Shown piece by piece: positions 19,273 to 26,810 of a stretch of DNA of 64,000 nt (position 1 is the first letter of the stretch; the number at the start of each line of letters is the position of its first letter). The notes beneath the pieces are model-generated. The model had not been told where the DNA came from. It made no database searches and was given only the letters and a program-made list of their open reading frames with translations. The position numbers and the translations under genes were made by a program. The stretch covers positions 4,526,001-4,590,000 of the forward strand of contig NZ_CP073696.1 of assembly GCF_025264645.1 (NCBI RefSeq), written 5' to 3'. This DNA is from Edaphobacter lichenicola. Lineage in GTDB: Bacteria; Acidobacteriota; Terriglobia; Terriglobales; Acidobacteriaceae.

Positions 19273-19881
19273 CTACGACAACTCCGCCTCCAGAAGCACC
19301 TTCAGCCCCTTCTTAAAGCGGTCTCTCTGAGCAGGAATCCGTCCCTTCCCGAACACCTCAGCAAGCCGGGGAAAGGCCCCTGTCGCCATCTGCGCCTTCG
19401 CAAACGCAACATCAATCGCGCCATCGGCCGAAGCCTCCCGCAGCGCATGACCGAACACAAAATCATCCACCGTCGCCAGCAGTGCAAGCTTCTGTTGAGC
19501 CGTCATCGACGTGCCCGCAAGCGCCTCCAGGCACTGCTCCATATGGCGCATCGCATTGATGCCCGGAGGAGCCGACAACATCGACACCAGCGCCCACGGA
19601 TGTCGCAGAAACAGATCATGCGTTCGCGTCGCGATCTCCGTCAGCGCTCGCCGCCAGTCCTTCGGGATCGATGGCAACAAAGCTTCGCCCATCAAAGCGT
19701 CATCCATCACCGCGATCAGATCGTCCTTCGTCTTCACGTAGTAGTACAGGCTCATCGTCCCAACGCCCAGCTCCTGCGCCACGCGCCGCATCGACACGCT
19801 CGCAAATCCCTCCGCATCGGCGATCGCAAGTGCCGCGGCCGCAATCGACTCACGACTTAGTTTTGTATCGTTCGTTGACAT
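19273..19881 (-). CDS. TetR/AcrR-family transcriptional repressor
   Basis: 202 residues. N-terminal helix-turn-helix (LSRESIAAAALAIADAEG, MRRVAQELGVGTMSLYYYVK) and a C-terminal ligand-binding region of the TetR_C type. Divergent from a flavin monooxygenase with 32 bp between start codons; that gap holds two identical palindromes overlapping both promoters, so autorepression plus control of the monooxygenase is strongly suggested. The inducer is unknown, probably an aromatic or its hydroxylated product. Confidence 0.93.
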   Translation of the reverse strand: MSTNDTKLSRESIAAAALAIADAEGFASVSMRRVAQELGVGTMSLYYYVKTKDDLIAVMDDALMGEALLPSIPKDWRRALTEIATRTHDLFLRHPWALVSMLSAPPGINAMRHMEQCLEALAGTSMTAQQKLALLATVDDFVFGHALREASADGAIDVAFAKAQMATGAFPRLAEVFGKGRIPAQRDRFKKGLKVLLEAELS

Positions 19882-19896
19882 TCGTACGCTGTACGA
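19882..19896. promoter_or_regulatory. Operator O1 (TetR-type palindrome)
   Basis: TCGTAC-GCT-GTACGA, perfect 6-bp arms. It fills the spacer of the forward promoter and begins 1 bp from the tetR start codon, so occupancy should block both directions. Same arm and spacing as O2. Confidence 0.8.
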
Positions 19897-19901
19897 TTAT
19901 A
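19896..19901 (-). promoter_or_regulatory. -10 element of the divergent tetR promoter
   Basis: Read on the minus strand this is TATAAT, a perfect -10, overlapping the forward -10. No good -35 lies 17 nt upstream. Predicted transcript start is near 19889, giving tetR a leader of about 8 nt. Confidence 0.5.
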
Positions 19902-19903
19902 CC

Positions 19904-19924
19904 TTTTCGTACCATGTACGAAAA
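19904..19924. promoter_or_regulatory. Operator O2 (TetR-type palindrome)
   Basis: Same TCGTAC-N3-GTACGA palindrome with perfect symmetry extended by three T/A pairs on each side (21 bp in total). It covers the predicted start site and the ATG of the monooxygenase gene. Its centre lies 25 bp from that of O1. Confidence 0.8.
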
Positions 19925-21239
19925 ACCAATCTTGATCATCGGCGCCGGACCCACCGGACTCACCCTCGCAATCGACCTCGCCCGCCGTGGAATCGCCTTC
20001 CGCTTACTGGAAGCCGCAGAGACGCCCTTCCAGGGCTCGCGCGGCAAGGGCATCCAGCCACGCACGCTCGAGGTCTTCGAAGACCTCGGCGTCATCGACC
20101 AGATCCTCGCTGCGGGAGCGCCTTACCCCAAATTTCGTCTCCACCTCGGTCCTCTCTCGCTGCGTGCAGGTTCGCTGGGCTCGTCCAAACCGCCGACCGA
20201 AGCCATGCCCTACCCAAACCTGTGGATGGTGCCGCAGTCACGCACCGAGGAGATCCTAAGAGAGCGCCTGCGCCAGCTAGGCCATCAGGTCGAGTTCGGC
20301 ATGGCCCTCACCAAGCTCGAGCAGGACGACCATGCCGTCCATGCAACGCTGTCGAACGGCGAAATCGTAGACGCCGACTACCTCGTCGGTTGTGACGGCG
20401 GCCACAGCGCAGTGCGCAAGAGCCTGGGGCTGAAGCTGGAAGGCGAAGCCATCGACGAAGAGCCCTCCCTCGTCGCCGACGTTGAGATCAAAGGTCTCGA
20501 TCGCCGCGACTGGCACATCTGGCCCTCCCTCAAGGGCGGCGCAATCGGCCTCTGCCCACTGCCGAACACGCAACTCTTCCAACTCATGGCCAAAGCCGCA
20601 TCCATCGGCGACAACATCGAGCAGGTAGTCCTCAAAGCCACCCGCCAGCGCATCGAACGCATCGCATGGAGATCCATCTATCAACCCTCCGTCCGCATGG
20701 TCAATCGCTATCGTGTCGGCCGCGTCTTCCTCGCAGGAGACGCAGCCCACGTCCATCCACCATCGGGCGGACAGGGCCTCAACACCGGTGTACAGGACGC
20801 GTACAACCTCGGATGGAAGCTCGCGCACGTCGTCAGCGGCGGACCGTCATCGCTCCTCGACACCTACGAATCCGAGCGTCTCCCCATCGCCGCCGCAGTC
20901 CTCGGCCTAAGCAAGCATCTGCATCAAACACGGTCCATCAAGCGCGGCGACGCAACCAAGCAGCTCGCCCTCCACTACCGCACCAGCCCCCTCTCCTCGG
21001 GCGATCCACTTGGCACACTGCACCCCGGCGATCGCATGCCTGACCGCCGCATCGGCGACACCAGGCTCTTCGAACGGATGCGCGGCCCTCAGGCAACCGA
21101 GCTTCAACTCATCGATGGGCCACGAATCCTGATTCGCCCCGACGGCTACATCGCATCCATCCGCCACAACGAATCGACCGAATATGCCGGCATGCCCATT
21201 CAACACATCCGCTGCACAACGATCCCCAGTCTCGACTAA
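19914..21239 (+). CDS. FAD-dependent monooxygenase (PheA/TfdB-type hydroxylase family)
   Basis: 441 residues. Class A flavin monooxygenase: N-terminal Rossmann ILIIGAGPTGLTLAIDLA (residues 6-23), the DG motif in LVGCDGGHSAVRKSLG (near 157-172), and GRVFLAGDAAHVHPPSGGQG (near 266-285) binding FAD. Relatives hydroxylate phenols, polyketides or tetracyclines using NAD(P)H and O2. Shorter than hydroxylases with a full C-terminal thioredoxin-like domain; it stops soon after ILIRPDGYIAS. Control by the divergent TetR through O1/O2 is inferred from the promoter layout. Confidence 0.9.
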   Translation: MYEKPILIIGAGPTGLTLAIDLARRGIAFRLLEAAETPFQGSRGKGIQPRTLEVFEDLGVIDQILAAGAPYPKFRLHLGPLSLRAGSLGSSKPPTEAMPYPNLWMVPQSRTEEILRERLRQLGHQVEFGMALTKLEQDDHAVHATLSNGEIVDADYLVGCDGGHSAVRKSLGLKLEGEAIDEEPSLVADVEIKGLDRRDWHIWPSLKGGAIGLCPLPNTQLFQLMAKAASIGDNIEQVVLKATRQRIERIAWRSIYQPSVRMVNRYRVGRVFLAGDAAHVHPPSGGQGLNTGVQDAYNLGWKLAHVVSGGPSSLLDTYESERLPIAAAVLGLSKHLHQTRSIKRGDATKQLALHYRTSPLSSGDPLGTLHPGDRMPDRRIGDTRLFERMRGPQATELQLIDGPRILIRPDGYIASIRHNESTEYAGMPIQHIRCTTIPSLD

Positions 21240-21313
21240 GCGAGGCGGCCCATTTGCGCCCACACCATCCCGGCCATTAACATCAGGCTAAGAGAAACGA
21301 GAGGAACTACTTC

Positions 21314-21526
21314 ATGGAATCCATCCCCGCAGCGCGTCGCACCGAAGACATCGCGCTCGATCTGCTCAAGTTCGTCGCATCCCAGGCCAATGTAGGCAGC
21401 AAATCCGCCGGCTCCACTGGCTTTGGCCTCCCTACCTCACCCAAGAGCGACGATCAGGTCACACACCTGCTCGAGCTTTATGCCCGCTGCCGTCAGGCCG
21501 TCGAGGCGCCGGTCGAAAAGAAGTAG
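21314..21526 (+). CDS. Small protein of unknown function, overlapping the oxidoreductase
   Basis: 70 residues: a helical N-terminus (RTEDIALDLLKFVASQANV), a Gly/Ser/Pro-rich middle, and a helix HLLELYARCRQAVE. I do not recognise a family. No signal peptide. AGAGG lies about 10 nt before the ATG. Its TAG stop overlaps the GTG start of the next gene by one base, which implies co-translation and supports it being real. Confidence 0.65.
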   Translation: MESIPAARRTEDIALDLLKFVASQANVGSKSAGSTGFGLPTSPKSDDQVTHLLELYARCRQAVEAPVEKK

Positions 21527-22614
21527 TGCCGGCGTCACAGCCACTGCGCGTCGCAGTCGTCGGAGCGGGAGCCTTCGGGCGCAACCATCTCCGTGTCTTC
21601 CATCAGCTTCAGAAGGAAGGGCAAGCGGTCGAACTCGTCGCTGTAGTCGACCGCGCCCCTGCTGCCCTCGCGGAAGCATCCGAAAAATTCGGCATTCCAG
21701 GCTTCGAGACCATCGAAGCTTGTCTGGCCGCAGTAGGTCCACTTCATGCCGCGTCGGTCTGCGTCCCAACGGTTCATCATGCCTCCGCAGCAGCCCCGCT
21801 TCTGGCTGCAGGCGTTGACCTGCTGATCGAAAAGCCCCTCGCCGCATGCCTCGAAGAGGCCGACAGTATCCTCGAACTGGCCAGCAGGCACGGTCGCATC
21901 GTGCAGGTCGGTCACCTCGAGCGCTTCAACCCTGCGGTCACCGCAGCCCGCCAGCATCTCCACAAACCCATGTTCTTTGAGGCCCACCGCCTCAGCATCT
22001 TCACCGCTCGCTCGCTCGATGTAGACGTCGTGCTCGACCTCATGATCCACGACCTCGACATCGTGCTCAGCTTCGTTGCCTCGCCCGTTCGCGAGGTGCG
22101 CGCCGTTGGCCTCCCCGTCCTCTCCAACAAAGTCGACATCGCCAACGTTCGCGTCGAGTTCGAAAACGGCTGTATCGCCAACTTCACCGCCAGCCGCATC
22201 AGCACGGAGCGTGTCCGCAAGCTGCGTTTCTTCCAGCCCCACCAGTACCTCTCGCTCGACTTCGCCCGTCAGGACCTCCTGATGATCGACGTCACCGCAG
22301 CCGCCGGTATGGACCCACGCCAACTCGCCCAGATGGTCGAAAAAGTTCAGGCAGCCGAAGCGGCCCAGGCCCGGCAGATTGAGATAGGCGAAAAGGCTGA
22401 GCCAGTCGGGCAGCATCCCTCTGCAGGCCTCTCCCTCAAAAAAATATCCGTCGAACCCGGCGAGCCCCTCCGCCTGGAGATCGAGTCGTTCCTTCAAGCC
22501 GTCCGCACCCGCACCACGCCGCTCGTCTCAGGCGAGGCAGGCCGAGCCGCACTCTCCCTGGCCCTCGAAATCAACACCGCAATCGCGGCCCACGCCAAAC
22601 GCGCCGGCCTCTAG
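21526..22614 (+). CDS. Gfo/Idh/MocA-family NAD(P)-dependent oxidoreductase
   Basis: 362 residues. Rossmann motif RVAVVGAGAFGRNHLRVF at residues 7-24, the family EKPLA (catalytic-lysine region) near 105, and the C-terminal alpha/beta domain with HLERFNPAV and MIHDLDIVLSF. Such enzymes oxidise or reduce sugars and related polyols; in lipid-A gene contexts relatives act on UDP-sugars, but nothing adjacent supports that here. GTG start overlapping the previous stop, so translation is coupled. Confidence 0.9.
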   Translation: MPASQPLRVAVVGAGAFGRNHLRVFHQLQKEGQAVELVAVVDRAPAALAEASEKFGIPGFETIEACLAAVGPLHAASVCVPTVHHASAAAPLLAAGVDLLIEKPLAACLEEADSILELASRHGRIVQVGHLERFNPAVTAARQHLHKPMFFEAHRLSIFTARSLDVDVVLDLMIHDLDIVLSFVASPVREVRAVGLPVLSNKVDIANVRVEFENGCIANFTASRISTERVRKLRFFQPHQYLSLDFARQDLLMIDVTAAAGMDPRQLAQMVEKVQAAEAAQARQIEIGEKAEPVGQHPSAGLSLKKISVEPGEPLRLEIESFLQAVRTRTTPLVSGEAGRAALSLALEINTAIAAHAKRAGL

Positions 22615-22661
22615 AGCATTACCGCAGTTAGAGCAGACCAGTCAGAGTAGAGTCGCTTCCG

Positions 22662-22700
22662 CTTTTGTTGTCATTCCCCAAGGGAGTCCGCGTTTGCAGT
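22662..22700 (+). repeat. Dispersed intergenic repeat, family A, copy 2
   Basis: Reads TTTTGTTGTCATTCCCC, AAGGGAGTCC, GCGTTTGCAGTCT in order. Close to the reverse complement of 61281-61318 and related to 14599-14636. Confidence 0.7.
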
Positions 22701-22810
22701 CTTAACACACAAGGAAAATTGGCGTAGCTCCAGTCCAGCCCACACCTCGGGGCTGGAGCCGCATGCTCCTAGGCAATACCCCACACTCATGGCCCTCAGT
22801 CTCACAGGTT

Positions 22811-22862
22811 TCAAAGTCGTCATCTGACCCTGAGCGTAGTCGAATGGGGAAGGATCCCTGTC
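22811..22862 (-). repeat. Dispersed intergenic repeat, family B, copy 1
   Basis: On the minus strand it reads ACAGGGATCCTTC, a short spacer, CTCAGG, then ATGACGACTTTGAA. The same blocks in the same order occur at 56205-56245. Confidence 0.6.
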
Positions 22863-22980
22863 TTTTGTAGTTGCGGTGGCTGTTCCTCCTGCGCCATCCA
22901 TCCCAGCGCATCAGGCAAGCAACCTAAAAATAAACTCCTAATACGTGGCGCATTTTTTCGCCCCGGAAAAGTGTGCGCGA

Positions 22981-23128
22981 ACGAACCACATTCACCACGC
23001 AATCCACCACGTTTTCACCACAAAAACACCACAAAAAAACACGCGTTTTTTCAAAATACCCCTGCAAAAACACCAATCCACCACGCAGAAAAAAAACCGC
23101 TCACCACGCACCGAAAAATCACAAAAAA
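22981..23128 (+). repeat. A/C-biased CACCAC-rich tract
   Basis: About 150 bp made mostly of A and C with repeated TCACCACG / CCACCACG words separated by A-runs of 4-8. Spacing is irregular. It lies immediately after the stop of the minus-strand lipoprotein gene, whose transcript would carry T-runs and GTGGTG words in its 3' UTR. Confidence 0.7.
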
Positions 23129-24013
23129 CTAGTCCATGCTTTTGACTGGAACACCGTCTGGAATCCTCAACTCGAATTGATCGTCTTCGAGCTTCTGATT
23201 CAGCGTCAGCTTCGTGATCGTAACCGTCAGGCTGTATTGGTCCTGCGGTCGCACAATAACGATCTTCATGGGAAAGGGAATGTCCCCAAACTTCTGGTAG
23301 TTGCTGTAGAAAGCCCGCGTCACCACCGTCCCATCCGGGCCGTAGATATCTTGCTGATAAGGCAGCAGATTCGTACGCCCAATATGAATCACGCGTATGG
23401 TATGGGCAATCTGCCCCGCAGGTTGAGCCAGAAACTCGAGATCGTAATCCGGCTCCTCAACCAGATCCTTCTTGTCTTTTTCATTGGTCAGAATTCGCGT
23501 ATCCTGCGTCAGCGAAACAACTTGGTCCGGGCCAAGACCATGCACCAGAAGTGAATCGAAGATGACCACTGGGCGCAGGTTTTCAAGCCCATTCTGCGAA
23601 GGCTTAGTCACCTCGCTCGTTCCAGTCATCGCGAGATTCTTCTTGGGTATCCAGATCTTCCAGTTTTTGCCGTCGCTAACCATGTCCAAAGCCTGCGAGC
23701 CAAGGATCGGCACCCGCAGAAGAACCCGCAGATCCTGCGGTTTTCTAAGGAAGATGTAACCGCTGAAGCTTGGATATTGCGTCTCGTGACCCTGTCGCCC
23801 GCCACCGGTCGTCGCGGCAATCTCAACCGACGCGTTGATGGTCTGAACACCGTCAAAGCGAGTGTTCACCTGCTTCAGGAGTTGGTCCAGCGTCGCATCC
23901 AGAACCACGTCGGCAGGACGCGTCTTGGGAACGATCCGAGTGTGGGTCAGGCAGCCGGTCAACGCCGGAGCCAGCCCAAGCAAACTCACAGCGAACGCTT
24001 GTTTTATCCTCAT
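23129..24013 (-). CDS. Outer-membrane lipoprotein with LolA/LolB-like or DUF4292-like fold
   Basis: About 294 residues from MRIKQAFAVSLLGLAPALTGC; lipobox LTGC gives a lipid-anchored Cys near 21. The mature part has alternating short strands typical of the half-barrel lipoprotein-carrier fold (SGYIFLRKPQDLRVLLRVP, LDMVSDGKNWKIWIPKK, YPF-like FGDIPFPMKIVI). Assignment to DUF4292 or LolB is by pattern only. A longer reading from 24067 adds 18 residues before the signal sequence. It lies upstream of nothing obvious in its own direction; mltG is next on the same strand behind it. Confidence 0.75.
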   Translation of the reverse strand: MRIKQAFAVSLLGLAPALTGCLTHTRIVPKTRPADVVLDATLDQLLKQVNTRFDGVQTINASVEIAATTGGGRQGHETQYPSFSGYIFLRKPQDLRVLLRVPILGSQALDMVSDGKNWKIWIPKKNLAMTGTSEVTKPSQNGLENLRPVVIFDSLLVHGLGPDQVVSLTQDTRILTNEKDKKDLVEEPDYDLEFLAQPAGQIAHTIRVIHIGRTNLLPYQQDIYGPDGTVVTRAFYSNYQKFGDIPFPMKIVIVRPQDQYSLTVTITKLTLNQKLEDDQFELRIPDGVPVKSMD

Positions 24014-24270
24014 GAACACAAACTTCAAGTATATCTTTCCTCGCATGGACCATCGCCCGGAAGCCATGACGGGGAACCATCCACACTATCTTGCTATACC
24101 GATACGTCTTTGATGTCGTCGAGTTCAACTGCGCTTCTCATAGTTTTCGTGGCAAAATGAGATCCCACCAGCACTCAAAGACCAAGTAGACCCCTCAAAC
24201 GAGAAACAAGAAATATCTCTGTTGGTTACTCGATTAGGCCTGAGCCATACGGCGGTCCTGGTAAAACGAA

Positions 24271-25278
24271 CTACTTTTGCGCCTGACGATATGCCTGAAC
24301 CTGAACATTATGTTCTTTGAGCGTAGCGGAGAAACGGCTATGGCCCGCGGCATCGCTCACAAAATAAAGGTAATCCGTCTTCGCCGGACGCATCGCTGCG
24401 TGCAAAGCGGCTAGCCCGGGGTTGCAAATAGGCCCCGGAGGCAGTCCGGCATGTTTGTAAGTGTTGTAAAGAGAGGGAGATTGCAGGTCCGAAGCGTAGA
24501 TGGTCCCACGCCAGCGATTCTCGAGCAGCGCCGCATAGACGACGGTCGGATCGGTAGCCAGAGGAATCCCCTTAGCCAGCCGATTCGCGAAGACTCCCGC
24601 GACAAGGGGCCGTTCGGCGTCGTGGCTGACCTCTTTTTCGATCAAAGAAGCCATCGTTACCGTGCGCGCGACGTCGCTGTTGAGGCCAAGCTGCGACGTC
24701 TCTTGATGGAAGCGCCGCACCATGGCCGAAAGAATCTGAAGTGGCGTAACGTGGCGTGAGAACTGGTAAGTATCAGGAAAGAGATAGCCTTCGAGAGATT
24801 CCGGCTGAGGGCCGCCGGGGGGCTGCCAAGCCAGAATCAGCTCGGTATGCTGTCGCTCGGCCGCCAGGAAGGCGTCACGCTTCCCCAGGCCCGCCGCCTC
24901 GACCGCCTGCGCGATGTCGAAGATGTTGTACCCCTCAGGAATGGTCAGCGCCTGCGTGTAGACGTCGCCGTGAAGCAGCCGCTCATAGACATCAGTCATG
25001 GGAACAGGGTGATCGAAGCGGTACTCCCCTGCTTTCAGCGTGCCGCCCTTGACGAGACGGAGGACATCGAAGCCATATTGGCTGCGAATGACGCCACTCT
25101 TTTCAAGCTGAGCCCCGATTGCTTCGGTTCCCGTACCGGGTGCGATATCGACGAAGGTCTCGGTCGACCGGCCGTAGGGACGATAGATGACGCTAGCCGC
25201 GCAGGCCGCGCCAATCACCAGAAGCAACATTAGGGTTGCAAGAAACTTCAAGTCGGCCCTCCGTTTGTAAGACGCCAA
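24271..25278 (-). CDS. mltG: Endolytic murein transglycosylase MltG
   Basis: 335 residues; cleaves nascent glycan strands and sets chain length. One N-terminal transmembrane anchor (LATLMLLLVIGAACAASVI), a LysM-like region near 40-100, then the catalytic domain with LEGYLFPDTYQF, the catalytic Glu in MASLIEKEV, and NTYKHAGLPPGPICNPG. Start is TTG (25278) without a clear ribosome binding site, but the cytosolic basic N-terminus (ASYKRRADLK) before the anchor makes it sensible. Confidence 0.95.
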   Translation of the reverse strand: MASYKRRADLKFLATLMLLLVIGAACAASVIYRPYGRSTETFVDIAPGTGTEAIGAQLEKSGVIRSQYGFDVLRLVKGGTLKAGEYRFDHPVPMTDVYERLLHGDVYTQALTIPEGYNIFDIAQAVEAAGLGKRDAFLAAERQHTELILAWQPPGGPQPESLEGYLFPDTYQFSRHVTPLQILSAMVRRFHQETSQLGLNSDVARTVTMASLIEKEVSHDAERPLVAGVFANRLAKGIPLATDPTVVYAALLENRWRGTIYASDLQSPSLYNTYKHAGLPPGPICNPGLAALHAAMRPAKTDYLYFVSDAAGHSRFSATLKEHNVQVQAYRQAQK

Positions 25279-25590
25279 GTCAGAGATCAGTTGGAAGGCT
25301 ATCTGGCCCGTCGACCTACGTCATTCATTTTACGGCTGGCCGCTCACTCCTGATCGACACGCGTAAATTCGTGATACGCAGCTGAAATCATCCACCGAAG
25401 TCGCATTATCGCCGTTTTTAGTCTTTTATCGAGATTCGGACGTCCTTCTAGAGAGATAGCGGCTGATCAGTGCTCTGTTCGTAGACCCGGATAGGGGCTT
25501 TGCAGGCCACCCATCGTATAATCGTATTTTCACCTCAGCGTGCTGCCGCTCGAGCATCTGCGAGCACGCCAGTACCATTCGGAAGGCCCC
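25279..25590. other. 312-bp divergent intergenic region between mltG and greA
   Basis: No gene. It holds the divergent starts of mltG and greA and a TATAAT at 25517-25522 on the + strand. No inverted repeats stand out. Confidence 0.6.
25517..25522 (+). promoter_or_regulatory. Candidate -10 element for greA
   Basis: Perfect TATAAT 68 nt before the greA ATG. No recognisable -35 at 17 nt, so the call rests on the -10 alone. Confidence 0.4.
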
Positions 25591-26070
25591 ATGCCAGAAC
25601 AAGTAAAAAAGAGGCTCGCGGAAGAGATTAAGTTGCTGGAGCACGAACTTACAACCGAACTCCCTGCAGAGATCAAAAAGGCCGTCGCACTCGGCGACCT
25701 GAGCGAAAACGCCGAGTACCACATGGCTAAGCAACGCCAGGTCTTCGTCAACGCTCGTCTCGGGCAGTTGAAGAAGCGGATGGGCGAGCTCGCCATGGTG
25801 AACCTGGTCAACATTCCCACCGACAAGGTCGGTTTTGGCTCTCATGTCACAGTCTTCGACTCCAGCAAGGACGAAGAGATCAAATATCAGCTTGTGACGA
25901 GCGAAGAGTCCGATGTTGCGAAGGGCCTGATTTCGACGACGTCTCCCATTGGTCGCTCTCTCCTCGGCAAACAGGTCGGCGATACGGCGACCGTCATCAC
26001 TCCGAATGGCAAACGAGAGCTCGAGATCCTCAAGCTGCTCACCATCCACGATGTAGCCGAAGAGGTTTAA
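25591..26070 (+). CDS. greA: Transcription elongation factor GreA
   Basis: 159 residues. Stimulates RNA cleavage by backtracked RNA polymerase. N-terminal coiled coil (residues 1-75) with the tip acidic motif GDLSENAEYHMAKQRQ, C-terminal FKBP-like domain with SPIGRSLLGKQVGDTATV near 125-142. ATG preceded by GGAAGG at a good distance. The CDP-alcohol transferase gene follows 81 nt on. Confidence 0.97.
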   Translation: MPEQVKKRLAEEIKLLEHELTTELPAEIKKAVALGDLSENAEYHMAKQRQVFVNARLGQLKKRMGELAMVNLVNIPTDKVGFGSHVTVFDSSKDEEIKYQLVTSEESDVAKGLISTTSPIGRSLLGKQVGDTATVITPNGKRELEILKLLTIHDVAEEV

Positions 26071-26151
26071 GGGCACGCCTTCGGATACGTCGGCGATGTG
26101 TTATCAAGGAAGCGGTAAAAAACGGGGCAATCTCCCCTGAGGGCAAGTTTT

Positions 26152-26787
26152 TTGACCTGGACAAGCGCATTCGGCAAAGGCAGCGGCTGGCTGCTGCAAA
26201 AGATCGTCAACGGCCTCGCGCTGACCCGCATCTCTCCCAATGCGCTTACGTTTATCGGTCTGGTTATTAACATCATCGCTGCCTGTTTCTTCGGTTTCGC
26301 TCGCCCGAACAACGCGAACCGTATGTTTCTGTATGCCGGTTTGATCATCATCGGAGCTGGTGTCTTCGATATGGTTGACGGGCGAGTGGCGCGCAAAACC
26401 AATCAGGTCTCAATATTTGGCGCGTTCTTCGATTCCGTGATGGATCGCTATTCGGATGTAGCCATCTTTTTCGGCCTATTGATCTATTACGCACGCGGCA
26501 ACCGCCTTTTTTATGTGGGCCTTGTGGCGTTTGTGATGACAGCGTGCGTCATGGTGAGCTACACACGTGCACGGGCCGAGGCTCTGATCGGTACCTGCAA
26601 AGTGGGCTTCATGGAGCGACCAGAGCGCATCGTCTGCGTGATTCTGGGCGCGTTATGCAACCGATGGGGAGTGATGGCGCCCGCACTGTGGGTACTTGCA
26701 CTGTTTGCCACACTGACGGTCATCCACCGCATACGGTACACCTACCTCGAGACGGAACGCCGCAAACTGATCGCCCAAACAAAATAG
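26152..26787 (+). CDS. CDP-alcohol phosphatidyltransferase family protein
   Basis: 211-residue membrane enzyme of phospholipid synthesis. The family motif is complete, DG-x2-AR-x8-G-x3-D-x3-D, in MVDGRVARK then FGAFFDSVMDR near residues 76-100; five or six hydrophobic segments. The transferred alcohol (glycerol-phosphate, inositol-phosphate or other) cannot be told apart by eye. Start taken as TTG at 26152; no ATG lies ahead of the first conserved segment (ALTRISPNALT), so a non-ATG start is likely. Confidence 0.9.
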   Translation: MTWTSAFGKGSGWLLQKIVNGLALTRISPNALTFIGLVINIIAACFFGFARPNNANRMFLYAGLIIIGAGVFDMVDGRVARKTNQVSIFGAFFDSVMDRYSDVAIFFGLLIYYARGNRLFYVGLVAFVMTACVMVSYTRARAEALIGTCKVGFMERPERIVCVILGALCNRWGVMAPALWVLALFATLTVIHRIRYTYLETERRKLIAQTK

Positions 26788-26810
26788 ACGAAGTAGTTGC
26801 GTCGCCTGCA

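Larger units (their letters stand above)
19875..19903 (+). promoter_or_regulatory. Promoter for the FAD-monooxygenase gene
   Basis: Consensus -35 TTGACA (19875-19880), 17-nt spacer, -10 TATACC (19898-19903). Start of transcription is expected at about 19910-19912, only 2-4 nt before the ATG at 19914, so the mRNA would be almost leaderless. The -35 box overlaps the tetR start codon. Confidence 0.75.
22615..23128. other. 514-bp gene-free region with repeats
   Basis: No supportable gene. It contains a copy of repeat family A (22662-22700), a reverse copy of repeat family B (22811-22862), and an A/C-biased CACCAC tract (22981-23128). GC content falls in the last 150 bp. Confidence 0.7.

Noticed and set aside
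21535..22497. 320-residue minus-strand open frame opposite the Gfo/Idh/MocA gene
   Set aside because: Mirror translation of a well-supported oxidoreductase.
22981..23128. CRISPR-like array in the CACCAC tract
   Set aside because: Repeat units are short and irregularly spaced, spacers are not unique, and no cas genes are nearby.
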